NCBI GenBank assembly: GCA_010025475.1
Contig: RGTE01000038.1
Coordinates: 1-9,851 of the forward strand
DNA from: Verrucomicrobiota bacterium
GTDB taxonomy: Bacteria; Verrucomicrobiota; Verrucomicrobiia; Methylacidiphilales; Verrucolacustridaceae
DNA length: 9,851 nt
Direction: 5' to 3'
A program made the translations under genes and the position numbers. Below are positions 1-8,591 of this stretch, in pieces (positions within the stretch are counted from its first letter, which is position 1; the number at the start of each line of letters is the position of its first letter). Below the pieces are notes generated by a model, which made no database searches, was not told the origin of the DNA, and worked only from the letters and a program-made list of their open reading frames with translations.

Positions 1-313
1 TGACGAGGTTGTTGGTGATGGCCACCGCCACGGGCTTGGTGAGCTCCTCCTGGAGCTTGGGGCCGGCGGTCTGCCGGTGGCTGTAGAGGAGGGCGAGAAT
101 GAGGGTGAGAACCATGAAGATCGAGCCGAGCCAGATGGTGCCCTTGGTCAGCACATCGGACGTTTGGGCGCCGAAGATGGAATCCGTAAAACTGCCACCA
201 AAAGCTGCGCCGAGCCCCTCCGAACGGGGCTTCTGCATGAGAACAAGCAGGGTCAAAAGAATGCAAACGAGGATATTGACCCCCAGCAGGATGTAGATGG
301 CGATATTAATCAT
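1..313 (-). CDS. secG: Preprotein translocase subunit SecG (partial, 3' end outside window)
   Basis: SecG is the small membrane subunit of the SecYEG channel in the inner membrane and helps SecA-driven protein export. The 104 visible residues begin MINIAIYILLGVNILVCILL and show two hydrophobic helices (about residues 2-24 and 59-77). Between them lies the family's conserved cytoplasmic loop, LMQKPRSEGLGAAFGG at about residues 25-40, the strongest identifier. A polar tail after the second helix continues past the left edge. The ATG overlaps the 3' end of tpiA by 8 bases and has no clear Shine-Dalgarno sequence, so translation is probably coupled to tpiA. Linkage of secG to tpiA is common in bacteria. 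Identification is firm; the true C-terminus is not visible. Confidence 0.93.
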   Translation of the reverse strand, partial: MINIAIYILLGVNILVCILLTLLVLMQKPRSEGLGAAFGGSFTDSIFGAQTSDVLTKGTIWLGSIFMVLTLILALLYSHRQTAGPKLQEELTKPVAVAITNNLV

Positions 314-998
314 TTTCGGAAGCCCGGACCGGCCGGGTAGATTCAATGAGGATGCGGATATTTTTGCCTTCCGGGCCAAACAGGTCAGAGAGGATGGTCC
401 TGATCTTGTGATGAACGTCATTGGCCTGCTTGGGCGTGGCCACCTTCCCGGTGCCGATGGCCCAGACGGGCTCGTAGGCGATGACCAATTCCGAAATCCG
501 CTCCCTAGCAAAACCTTGGAGGGATCCGCGGACCTGGGTCTCCACCACTGCCATGGTCTCTTTGGCTTCGCGCTGGGCAAGAGTTTCCCCAACGCAGACG
601 ATGGGGCGAAGGTGGTAGTCGGCGGCAGCCACCGCCTTGGCCGCGACGGCGGCGTCGGTCTCGTTGAAATACTGCCGCCGCTCCGAATGACCGAGGATGA
701 CGTAGCGTACCCCCAGGTCGCGGAGCATGGGGCCGGAAACTTCGCCGGTGAAGGCACCCTCCTTGGATTGGTGCATGTTCTGGGCGCCCAGGGCCAGAAC
801 GCTATGACGACCCAGGGTCTCGCCGGCGACAGGCAGGGAGGTGAAGGGTGGGCAGACCACCATGTCGACGTTGGCGATCTTCTGGACTCGCTGAACGATA
901 TCCTCGATCAGGCTTTTGGTGTCTGACGCGGTGCGGTGCATCTTCCAGTTGCCGGCAACGAAGGGCCGACGGGGGATGACTTTCCTGAGTTTGGTCAT
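306..998 (-). CDS. tpiA: Triosephosphate isomerase lacking its C-terminal phosphate-binding part (apparent in-frame deletion)
   Basis: Triosephosphate isomerase interconverts dihydroxyacetone phosphate and glyceraldehyde 3-phosphate in cytosolic glycolysis. The 230-residue product shows GNWKM (Asn17, Lys19), the catalytic histidine in ILGHSERR (His104), the catalytic glutamate in AYEPVWAIGTGK (Glu176) and the flexible loop 6. The family then continues from strand 7 into a YGGSV phosphate-binding loop, helix 7, and a second Gly-Gly loop on strand 8. Here the frame goes from IRIL (214-217) straight to IESTRPVRASEND and stops. Family members are about 250 residues, so some 35-40 residues are missing. 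The tail resembles an ordinary final helix, which suggests an internal in-frame deletion rather than a frameshift. The start overlaps the pgk stop as ATGA and the stop overlaps secG. As written, the product is unlikely to close the barrel or bind phosphate. Family identity is firm; functionality is doubtful. Confidence 0.9.
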   Translation of the reverse strand: MTKLRKVIPRRPFVAGNWKMHRTASDTKSLIEDIVQRVQKIANVDMVVCPPFTSLPVAGETLGRHSVLALGAQNMHQSKEGAFTGEVSGPMLRDLGVRYVILGHSERRQYFNETDAAVAAKAVAAADYHLRPIVCVGETLAQREAKETMAVVETQVRGSLQGFARERISELVIAYEPVWAIGTGKVATPKQANDVHHKIRTILSDLFGPEGKNIRILIESTRPVRASEND

Positions 999-2209
999 TT
1001 TTCGTTGAGGGCGGCGACGCCGGGCAGGATTTTTCCCTCCAGGAATTCCAGGGAGGCGCCTCCGCCGGTGGAGATGAAGGTGACCTGTTTGCCGACGCCG
1101 GCCTTTTTCACGGCTTTGACCGAGTCCCCTCCGCCGATGATGGAGACGGCCTTGGTGTTGGCGGCCACCGCCTTGGCGATGGCAAAGGTACCCTCAGCGC
1201 AGGCGGGAATTTCAAACACCCCCATGGGTCCATTCCAAAGAATCGTGCCAGCACCGGCAATCTCCTTGGCAAAGGTTTCCCGGGCCTTCGGCCCGATATC
1301 GACACCTTCCCAACCCTCGGGAATTTCTTCGCCGGGCCGGGTGAACTTCCCCGGGGAAACCTGGCGACCGGCGAAGTCGAGCTGCTCCACAATGAGACTG
1401 TCTTCCGGGAGGAGGAACTTCACCCCGCGCTTCTGGGCCTCGGCGAGGATCTCCTTGGCAAGACCCACCTTGTCGGGCTCGTTGAGGGATTTCCCGATCT
1501 TTTTGCCTTGAGCGAGGCGGAAGGTGTAGGTCATGCCGCCGCCGATCAGAATGGTGTTGGCCTTTTGAAGGAGAGTGCGCAGAACCCCGATTTTATCGCC
1601 CACCTTGGCGCCGCCGAGAATCACAAGGAAAGGGCGCTTGGGGCTGGAGAGTTCGGTGCCGAGGTAACGAAGCTCTTTCTCCATGAGAAGACCTGCGGCG
1701 GCCTTCTGGGCAAGGCGGGCGCAAGCTTCGGTGGAGGCGTGGGCGCGGTGGGCCGAGCCGAAGGCGTCATTGACGTAAAACTTGGCGGCGCCAAGAAGCT
1801 TCTTGGCGAAGGCGGTGTCGTTCTTTTCCTCCTCGGCGTGAAAACGGACGTTTTCGAGAAGTAGGACCTCGCCCGGCTTAAGATCCGCACGAAGTTTGTC
1901 CGCCTCTGGCCCCACGCAGTCGGGGGCGAACTTTACCGGTTTCCCAAGGACCTTGGCGAGATGGGCGGCCACCGGCTTCAACGAATATTTTTCCTCCGGC
2001 TTGCCCTTGGGGCGGCCCAAGTGGCTGGCGAGGACGAGGGAAGCGCCCTTCTCCAAAAGGAGCTTCAGGGTGGGGAGGGTTTCCTGGATCCGGGTATCGT
2101 CCGAGACCTTGGGGCCCTCGGGAGAAGGTTCGAAGGGGACATTAAAGTCCACCCGGACGAAGACCTGCTCGCCTTTGGGGTGGAGATCGTGGACGGTCAG
2201 CTTGGCCAC
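995..2209 (-). CDS. pgk: Phosphoglycerate kinase
   Basis: Phosphoglycerate kinase transfers the acyl phosphate of 1,3-bisphosphoglycerate to ADP, giving 3-phosphoglycerate and ATP in cytosolic glycolysis. The 404-residue product is full length for the family. The N-terminal substrate domain has RVDFNVP (about 19-25) and SHLGRP (62-67), followed by LLENVRF and the NDAFGSAHRAHAS stretch. The C-terminal nucleotide domain has LGGAKVGDKI, WNGPMGVFE, GGGDS (about 359-363) and STGGGAS (380-386). The start is GTG at 2209, 7 bases after the gap stop; AGGT lies a suitable distance upstream, and no in-frame ATG would add conserved sequence. The stop shares ATGA with the tpiA start. It sits between gap and tpiA, so it is almost certainly co-transcribed with them. 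Confidence 0.97.
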   Translation of the reverse strand: MAKLTVHDLHPKGEQVFVRVDFNVPFEPSPEGPKVSDDTRIQETLPTLKLLLEKGASLVLASHLGRPKGKPEEKYSLKPVAAHLAKVLGKPVKFAPDCVGPEADKLRADLKPGEVLLLENVRFHAEEEKNDTAFAKKLLGAAKFYVNDAFGSAHRAHASTEACARLAQKAAAGLLMEKELRYLGTELSSPKRPFLVILGGAKVGDKIGVLRTLLQKANTILIGGGMTYTFRLAQGKKIGKSLNEPDKVGLAKEILAEAQKRGVKFLLPEDSLIVEQLDFAGRQVSPGKFTRPGEEIPEGWEGVDIGPKARETFAKEIAGAGTILWNGPMGVFEIPACAEGTFAIAKAVAANTKAVSIIGGGDSVKAVKKAGVGKQVTFISTGGGASLEFLEGKILPGVAALNEK

Positions 2210-2216
2210 AAACGAA

Positions 2217-3338
<1,122 letters not shown>

Positions 3339-3890
3339 TTAAGGACGGGCGAGGAAGGAAACACAGGTCTGGCCGTATTCCCGGCGCCAGACTTCCTTGA
3401 GGGGGAAATTCACGGACCATTGGGCGCGGTGGGAATGCTCCCAGACGATTCGACCGCCGGGCACAAGAAGACGATCGAGGCCGGCGGTGATGTTCCAGGA
3501 AGAAAGCTCCTCGGGGGTCTGGTCGTAAGGGGGATCGAGAAAGATCAGATCAAAAGATTCGGCCGGTCCGGTAGGAATCCAGTTCTCCACGGGGGTTTCG
3601 AGCACGGGGAAGTTGTAGGCAAGGGCATCAAGGTTGTGGCGGAGGGATTCGGCGGTGCGATGGTTGTGCTCGATGAAGACCGCGGACTTGGCTCCGCGGC
3701 TGAGCGCCTCCAATCCGTAGGCGCCGGTGCCGGCAAAGAGGTCAAGCACGCGGGCATCAGGAACCCAGTTGGCGAGGGCGGAGAAAACAGCCGCACGGAC
3801 GCGATCCTGGGCCGGCCGCAGACCCGGTATCACCGGAACCTCCAGTTGGCGGCTGCAGTGGACGCCTCCCGTGATGCGGAGATGCCCCAT
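3339..3890 (-). CDS. rsmD: 16S rRNA (guanine-N2)-methyltransferase, RsmD family
   Basis: RsmD uses S-adenosylmethionine to methylate N2 of one guanine of 16S rRNA (G966 in E. coli) during assembly of the small ribosomal subunit. The 183-residue product has the family opening MGHLRITGG, a RPAQDRVRAAVFSAL stretch (25-39), the SAM-binding motif VLDLFAGTGAYGLEALSRGA (48-67) and the catalytic FLDPPYD (117-123). Length is normal for the family. The frame is open further upstream to an ATG at 3953, but I chose 3890 because the family begins at this point and GGAG lies 4 bases before it; the extra 21 residues are Arg/Pro-rich and unlike RsmD. It runs in the same direction as gap, 72 bases away, and diverges from the lipid kinase gene with 50 bases between starts. 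Confidence 0.92.
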   Translation of the reverse strand: MGHLRITGGVHCSRQLEVPVIPGLRPAQDRVRAAVFSALANWVPDARVLDLFAGTGAYGLEALSRGAKSAVFIEHNHRTAESLRHNLDALAYNFPVLETPVENWIPTGPAESFDLIFLDPPYDQTPEELSSWNITAGLDRLLVPGGRIVWEHSHRAQWSVNFPLKEVWRREYGQTCVSFLARP

Positions 3891-3905
3891 GCCGCTCCGG
3901 CGGGG

Positions 3906-3934
3906 GTGACTCGGGCGCTTTCCTTCGGTATGAC
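3906..3934 (+). promoter_or_regulatory. Candidate promoter for the dagK-tgt-yajC-secDF unit
   Basis: GTGACT (3906-3911, four of six matches to TTGACA) and TATGAC (3929-3934, four of six to TATAAT) are separated by an ideal 17-base spacer inside the 50-base divergent gap between rsmD and the kinase gene. Initiation about 7 bases downstream would fall on or beside the ATG at 3941, implying a leaderless mRNA; no Shine-Dalgarno sequence is properly spaced before that ATG. Both hexamers are imperfect, so this is tentative. Confidence 0.3.
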
Positions 3935-3940
3935 GTGGGG

Positions 3941-4810
3941 ATGTCGACCTCATCCGGCAACCCTTGGTGTATCATCCTGAATCCCGCCGCCAAGGGCGAT
4001 CAGGCGAGAAAAACAATCGACCGGATCGGTAAACTGGCCCCCGAGGCGAAAATTCTTTTGACGGAAAATCCCGGGGATGGGGAGCGACGGGCGAAGGAGG
4101 CGGTGGCCATGGGATTCAAAACCATCGTGGCAGCCGGAGGGGATGGAACGGTCAACGAGGTGCTCAACGGGATCGACCCCTCCAAGTGCGCCTTGGGGAT
4201 CCTGCCGGTAGGCACGATGAACGTGTTGGCCCTGGAGCTGGGCATTTCACCCGATCTGGAGCGGGCGCTGACCGTGATCCGGGCGGGACGGCGGCGGCAG
4301 ACCGACTTGGGATATGCGAACCAGCGGCGTTTCATCCAGTTGGCCGGGGTGGGACTGGATGCCGAGGTGGTGAAAAAAACACATCCCGAAGCCAAACGGG
4401 TCTGGGGCCCATGGAGTTATCTGCTGACCGTGGCGCAGGTGACGGTGGCACCGGCGCCACACCTCAAGGTGAAGGCGGAGGGAAACGAATATCCCGGGGC
4501 AATGGTCTTGATCGGAAACGGCCGACATTACGGGGGGCCGTTTCGCTTTTTTCCCAAGGCCGACATGTCGGACGGAAAACTGGATGTGTGTATTTTTCCG
4601 AAGTCGGGCCCGCTCGACCTGCTGTGGTATCTGCAGGGCGTGTTGCTGGGCGGGCCGGAGTCTCTGCCTGAGGTGAAATATCTCCAGGTGCCGGGTCTGA
4701 CGGTGGAGGCGGAGGAGAAAGTGGCCCTGGAAGTGGACGGGGAATACGGAGGTGAGACTCCGGTGACGTTTCGCCTGGAGAGGAAGGGCGTGGAGGTGGT
4801 CGTGCCGTGA
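3941..4810 (+). CDS. Diacylglycerol/lipid kinase family protein (DagK/YegS/LCB5-like)
   Basis: Members of this family phosphorylate diacylglycerol or related lipids with ATP at the cytoplasmic membrane face; the substrate here cannot be told from sequence. The 289-residue product has an N-terminal catalytic domain opening with IILNPAAKG (11-19), the nucleotide-binding AAGGDGTVNEVLNG (64-77) and PVGTMNVLALELGI (89-102). A beta-rich C-terminal domain carries GVGLDAEVV (136-144), a MSDGKLDVCIF segment and VDGEYGGETPVTF, all typical positions. The second motif has Met where many relatives have Gly, Ala or Val. I chose ATG 3941; a GTG at 3935 would add two residues. It starts a plus-strand unit and its stop overlaps the tgt start as GTGA, so the two are translationally coupled. 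Family assignment is firm; the specific function is open. Confidence 0.88.
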   Translation: MSTSSGNPWCIILNPAAKGDQARKTIDRIGKLAPEAKILLTENPGDGERRAKEAVAMGFKTIVAAGGDGTVNEVLNGIDPSKCALGILPVGTMNVLALELGISPDLERALTVIRAGRRRQTDLGYANQRRFIQLAGVGLDAEVVKKTHPEAKRVWGPWSYLLTVAQVTVAPAPHLKVKAEGNEYPGAMVLIGNGRHYGGPFRFFPKADMSDGKLDVCIFPKSGPLDLLWYLQGVLLGGPESLPEVKYLQVPGLTVEAEEKVALEVDGEYGGETPVTFRLERKGVEVVVP

Positions 4811-5958
4811 AAAAAGCCGGGGAGGTATTCCGGCTGGAGAAAACGGACGGCAAGGCGCGGGCGGGGGTGCTGAAGACGGCGCACGGGGAAGTCCCGACGC
4901 CGGTTTTTATGCCAGTGGGAACACAAGCCTCGGTCAAGGGCGTGAGTCCGGATGAACTGATTGAGATGAAGGCCCCAATTATTTTGGGAAACACCTACCA
5001 TCTGGTGGTCCGACCCGGGTTGGAGGTGATCCAGCAGATGGGGGGACTGCACAAGTTCATGGGTTGGAACGGACCGATCCTGACGGACAGCGGAGGTTTT
5101 CAGGTGTTCAGCCTGACAAAGATCCGGGAGATGACGGAGGAGGGTGTGGTCTTTTCCAGTCATGTGGACGGGAAAAAGTTTTTCCTCGGCCCAAAAGAAG
5201 CCATCCGGGCTCAGGACACGCTGGGGTCGGATGTCATGATGGCGTTCGACGAGTGTCCGCCTTGGCCCTGCGACCGCGAGCGGATGGAGGCGAGCCTGGC
5301 GCGGACCCATCGCTGGGCACGAATTTGCCGGGAGGAGCAGGACCGGATCGGGCATCGAAATCTTCTTTTTGGGATCGGGCAAGGAGGGGATTACGGCGAT
5401 TTGCGGAGAAAATCCCTGGAGGAACTCCAGCGGATCGGTTTCGACGGGTATGCGGTGGGGGGAGTCAGTGTGGGGGAACCGGAGGAGCAGATGATGAAGG
5501 CGGTCGATGCCAGCGAGCCCTATCTGCCGGCCGACCGGCCAAGGTATGTGATGGGATTGGGGCATCCGGACCAGATCGTCCGGATGATCGGGAAGGGGAT
5601 CGACATGTTCGACTGCGTCCTTCCGACCCGGGTGGCGCGGAACGGAACGGCCTGCACGGAGGAGGGGCCGGTTTCAGCGCGGAAATCAACCTGGACGCGG
5701 GATGAGAATCCAATTGTAAAGGGTTGCGCCTGTTATGCTTGTTCGCGGTTCAGCCGCGCCTATGTTCAGCATTTGATCAAGGCGGAAGAACTGTTGGGAT
5801 TACGGCTGATCTCCCTCCATAATCTCCATTTCTACCTTGAGACCGTCCGGCAGGCCCGGGCGGCGATCCTCGGGGGTCGGTGGGCCGAGTGGTCCGCAGA
5901 GTTCCTGGGTCGGTACAAACGGGGAGGCAAAGAGCAGGAAAAGGAAGAGCAAGTATGA
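4807..5958 (+). CDS. tgt: Queuine tRNA-ribosyltransferase (tRNA-guanine transglycosylase)
   Basis: Bacterial Tgt exchanges the guanine at wobble position 34 of GU(N)-anticodon tRNAs for preQ1, the committed step of queuosine formation on tRNA. The 383-residue protein is full length. It has FMPVGTQASVKGVSPDEL (34-51), ILGNTYHLVVRPG (59-71), DSGGFQVFSL with Asp94 as general acid/base, MAFDECPP with substrate-binding Asp148, GIGQGG (189-194), YAVGGVSVGEP (215-225) and DMFDCVLPTRVARNG with the nucleophile Asp269. The C-terminal zinc site is Cys307, Cys309, Cys312 and His338. The spacing between Asp269 and the zinc ligands matches the Zymomonas enzyme numbering as I recall it. The start is GTG, overlapping the kinase stop by 4 bases; the stop overlaps yajC as ATGA. 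No queA is in view, unlike the E. coli queA-tgt-yajC-secD-secF operon. Confidence 0.97.
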   Translation: MKKAGEVFRLEKTDGKARAGVLKTAHGEVPTPVFMPVGTQASVKGVSPDELIEMKAPIILGNTYHLVVRPGLEVIQQMGGLHKFMGWNGPILTDSGGFQVFSLTKIREMTEEGVVFSSHVDGKKFFLGPKEAIRAQDTLGSDVMMAFDECPPWPCDRERMEASLARTHRWARICREEQDRIGHRNLLFGIGQGGDYGDLRRKSLEELQRIGFDGYAVGGVSVGEPEEQMMKAVDASEPYLPADRPRYVMGLGHPDQIVRMIGKGIDMFDCVLPTRVARNGTACTEEGPVSARKSTWTRDENPIVKGCACYACSRFSRAYVQHLIKAEELLGLRLISLHNLHFYLETVRQARAAILGGRWAEWSAEFLGRYKRGGKEQEKEEQV

Positions 5959-6302
5959 GCGAGATGATTCTGACCCATGGGCCGCTTTTGATGGCCCCCG
6001 CCCCGACCGATGGCAGTCAACCGCCCGCGTGGGTTCAGCTGCTGCCCTTGGTCATTCTTTTTGTGCTGATGTACTTCGTGCTCCTGCGGCCGCAAATGAA
6101 GCGGCAAAAGGAGCAGGAAAAGCTGATCTCTGCGGTGAAGAGCGGCGACCGGGTGGTGGCCGCCGGCGGCATCCTGGGAACCGTCACCAATGTGAAGGAC
6201 AGAGTGGTGGTGCTGAAGGTGGCTGACAACGTGAAGATCGAGGTGCAGCGGACCAGCATCACCTCGGTGGAATCGGGTCCGGAAGAGAAGCCAGCGACGT
6301 AA
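5955..6302 (+). CDS. yajC: Preprotein translocase accessory subunit YajC
   Basis: YajC is a small inner-membrane protein that associates with SecDF in the accessory part of the Sec translocase. The 115-residue product has a short N-terminal stretch, one membrane helix at about residues 27-44 (VQLLPLVILFVLMYFVLL), the hallmark RPQMKRQKEQ directly after it (45-54), and the conserved SGDRVVAAGGILGTV (63-77) of the cytoplasmic domain, ending in a polar tail. The frame is open upstream to 5880 inside tgt, but I chose the ATG at 5955: it overlaps the tgt stop as ATGA, a purine-rich AAGGAAGAG lies just before it, and the resulting length is normal for the family. secDF follows after 9 bases. Confidence 0.95.
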   Translation: MSEMILTHGPLLMAPAPTDGSQPPAWVQLLPLVILFVLMYFVLLRPQMKRQKEQEKLISAVKSGDRVVAAGGILGTVTNVKDRVVVLKVADNVKIEVQRTSITSVESGPEEKPAT

Positions 6303-6311
6303 AGCCTTGCC

Positions 6312-8588
6312 ATGATCGCCCTCCAATTCGGTCTTAGCCTGGTCTTTTTCGTTCTTTTTATCGGGTATTTCCTGACCTCTGACGCCCGCAAGCGCATGCG
6401 GCTCAGTCTGGCGCTGACGGCTTCGCTGGTGGCCCTGTGTCTGAGCTCGCTTTTTGTGAGAGGCGAGGACGGACAGTGGAAGATCAAAATCAAACCCGGG
6501 TTGGATTTGAAGGGCGGTACGCAGTTCCTGTTGGAATTGGCCGGGGATCCGGGTCGCAGCGCCCTCGACCAGGCCGTCGAGGTCATCCGGAAACGCGTGG
6601 ATTCCGTGGGGGTGGCCGAACCCGTGATCCAGCCGGTGGGGGAAAAACGGATCATCGTGCAGATCCCCGGGGTGAGTGAGGCGGACAAGTCGTCCTACCG
6701 GCGGCAACTGGAGAAAGTGGCCAAGCTCGAGTTCGCGATGGTGCATCCGGAAAGCGAACGGCTGACCGACGTGCCCAAGGACAAGATCCCCCAAATCCCG
6801 ATCGACTACCAGATTCTGAAGCTGCGGGATCGGGATCGGACCGGAAAAATCACCGAGACCCCGCTGGTGGTGAAGCGCCGGGCGGAGATGTCCGGCAAGA
6901 ACGTGGCCAGCGCGTTCCGGAGCGTCGATCAACTGGGACGACCGGTGGTGATCATTGAGTTCAATGCCGAGGGTCGCGACAAGTTTGGCAAGCTGACCGA
7001 GCAGAATATCGGCCGGCGGATGGCGGTGGTGCTCGACGGAGAGGTGTATTCAGCGCCGGTGATCCGCACGGCCATCTACGGAAGCTGTGAGATTTCCGGG
7101 GGGAACATGAGCATCACCGAGGCGGAGGAGCTTTCCAGCGTGCTGAAGAATCCGCTGGAGAACCCGGTATCGATCGTCGACGAGCGCGGGGTGGACCCCA
7201 GCCTCGGAGCCAGCTCGGTTAAAAGCGGGTTCACCGCAGGTTGGATCAGTCTGGTGGCGGTGGCCCTCTTTGTTCTCTTATACTACCGCTGGCTGGGAGG
7301 GGTTGCGGTCCTTGGGTTGATGATCAACATCCTGATTCTTTTAGGATTGCTGGCCCAGTTTGGCTTTACCCTCACCTTGCCGGGTCTGGCGGGGTTGATT
7401 TTGACGATCGGGATCGGGGTGGACGCGAACGTTCTGGTGTTTGAACGAATTCGGGAGGAGTTGAACCGTCACCGGAGCGGTTTGGAGACGGTCTCAGCGG
7501 GATTCCAGCACGCCTTCAGTTCCATTTTGGACGCCAACGTCACGACGGTCATTGCGGCCGCAATCCTGTTTTGGAAGGGATCCGGCCCGGTGCAAGGATT
7601 CGCGACGGTGCTTTGCCTCGGCATTTTCTCCAGCCTATTCGCCGCGCTGATTGTCAGTCGGACCGGGGCGGAGTGGCTGGCGGAGAAGGGGGGCAAAGGA
7701 TCGCTTCATATGTTCCGGCTTTTCGAGGAGGCAAAGTTCAACTTTCTGGGTTGGCGTCGGGCCGCCTATGCCCTCTCCATCCTGGTTTTGGCCGCGGGCT
7801 TGGCGGCAGTGGCGATGCGTGGAACCAATGCCCTGGGAGTTGATTTCACGGGTGGTGATCTGGTGACCCTCAGCTTTAAGGAGAAAATTGATGACGGCCG
7901 AGTCCGCTCCTCCCTTGGAAATCTGGCCGAAGTGGCCCAGTACCAGCGCAGCCCGGTGGGTCAGGATGAGATTCTTTCCCTGCGTACAGCTTTTGGAAAA
8001 GGAGAGGTTGCGGTGCAAAGGCTCCAGCAGGACTTTGCCAGCGCCGGATTTACGCAGATCCAGCTGGATAAAGTGGCCCCGGTTGTGGGCGAGGAGCTGA
8101 AAAAGAACGCCCTAATCGCGCTGGTTCTGGGGGTCATCGGAATCTTTCTGTATGTGGCCTGGAGGTTTGAACCGGCCTTTGCCATCGGGGCCATTGTGGC
8201 CTTGATTCACGACGTCTTTATCAGCCTAGGTGTCTTCGTGCTGCTGGGTCGGGAGCTTTCCCTGCCCATGGTGGGTGCGATCCTCGCCGTAGCCGGCTAT
8301 TCGATCAACGACACGATCGTCATTTTTGACCGAATCCGGGAAACGTTCCGGGGGGGGCTGCACGGCAACAAGGCGGAGTCGATGAACCTGGCCATCAACC
8401 AGACCCTCAGTCGGACCCTGATGACATCGGCAACAACCTTTCTGGCCGTGCTGGTGTTGTTCCTTTTCGGCGGGCGGGTGATCAACGACTTTGCCCTGAT
8501 CCTTTTGATCGGGATCGTGGTCGGAACATACTCCTCGATTTTCATCGCGTCTCCGATCGCGTTGCTGGCCGGCGGACGAAGAAAATAA
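6312..8588 (+). CDS. secDF: Fused protein translocase subunit SecDF
   Basis: SecD and SecF use the proton motive force to pull exported proteins out of the SecYEG channel on the far side of the membrane. Both are fused here in one 758-residue chain. The SecD half has PGLDLKGGTQFLLEL (62-76), the first extracytoplasmic domain with RKRVDSVGVAEPVIQPVG (93-110) and IIVQIPGV, then a membrane bundle (about 304-450) containing GVDANVLVFERIREEL (369-384), whose Asp is implicated in proton transport. The SecF half begins near 470, with GVDFTGGD (509-516), a second extracytoplasmic domain, and a membrane bundle (about 599-752) containing GYSINDTIVIFDRIRE (662-677). Two hydrophobic segments precede the first SecD domain (2-21 and 31-49) where SecD normally has one. 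An alternative start at Met29 (6396) would leave one, but neither site has a good Shine-Dalgarno sequence, and I kept 6312 because it lies 9 bases after yajC. Confidence 0.95.
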   Translation: MIALQFGLSLVFFVLFIGYFLTSDARKRMRLSLALTASLVALCLSSLFVRGEDGQWKIKIKPGLDLKGGTQFLLELAGDPGRSALDQAVEVIRKRVDSVGVAEPVIQPVGEKRIIVQIPGVSEADKSSYRRQLEKVAKLEFAMVHPESERLTDVPKDKIPQIPIDYQILKLRDRDRTGKITETPLVVKRRAEMSGKNVASAFRSVDQLGRPVVIIEFNAEGRDKFGKLTEQNIGRRMAVVLDGEVYSAPVIRTAIYGSCEISGGNMSITEAEELSSVLKNPLENPVSIVDERGVDPSLGASSVKSGFTAGWISLVAVALFVLLYYRWLGGVAVLGLMINILILLGLLAQFGFTLTLPGLAGLILTIGIGVDANVLVFERIREELNRHRSGLETVSAGFQHAFSSILDANVTTVIAAAILFWKGSGPVQGFATVLCLGIFSSLFAALIVSRTGAEWLAEKGGKGSLHMFRLFEEAKFNFLGWRRAAYALSILVLAAGLAAVAMRGTNALGVDFTGGDLVTLSFKEKIDDGRVRSSLGNLAEVAQYQRSPVGQDEILSLRTAFGKGEVAVQRLQQDFASAGFTQIQLDKVAPVVGEELKKNALIALVLGVIGIFLYVAWRFEPAFAIGAIVALIHDVFISLGVFVLLGRELSLPMVGAILAVAGYSINDTIVIFDRIRETFRGGLHGNKAESMNLAINQTLSRTLMTSATTFLAVLVLFLFGGRVINDFALILLIGIVVGTYSSIFIASPIALLAGGRRK

Positions 8589-8591
8589 TTC

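Noticed and set aside
297..926. 209-residue plus-strand open frame opposite tpiA
   Set aside because: It lies entirely antisense to a recognisable TPI gene, has no recognisable domain, and reflects the high GC content of the region.
3891..3953. Longer rsmD starting at 3953
   Set aside because: It would add 21 Arg/Pro-rich residues unlike the family and overlap the start of the divergent kinase gene; 3890 has a GGAG site and the conserved N-terminus.
4528..5565. 345-residue minus-strand open frame opposite the lipid kinase and tgt
   Set aside because: It crosses the dagK-tgt junction antisense, is His/Pro/Arg-rich low-complexity translation, and has no recognisable motif.
5832..6932. 366-residue minus-strand open frame opposite tgt, yajC and secDF
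   Set aside because: It covers parts of three genes with clear conserved motifs on the plus strand; its His-rich composition is typical of a shadow frame.
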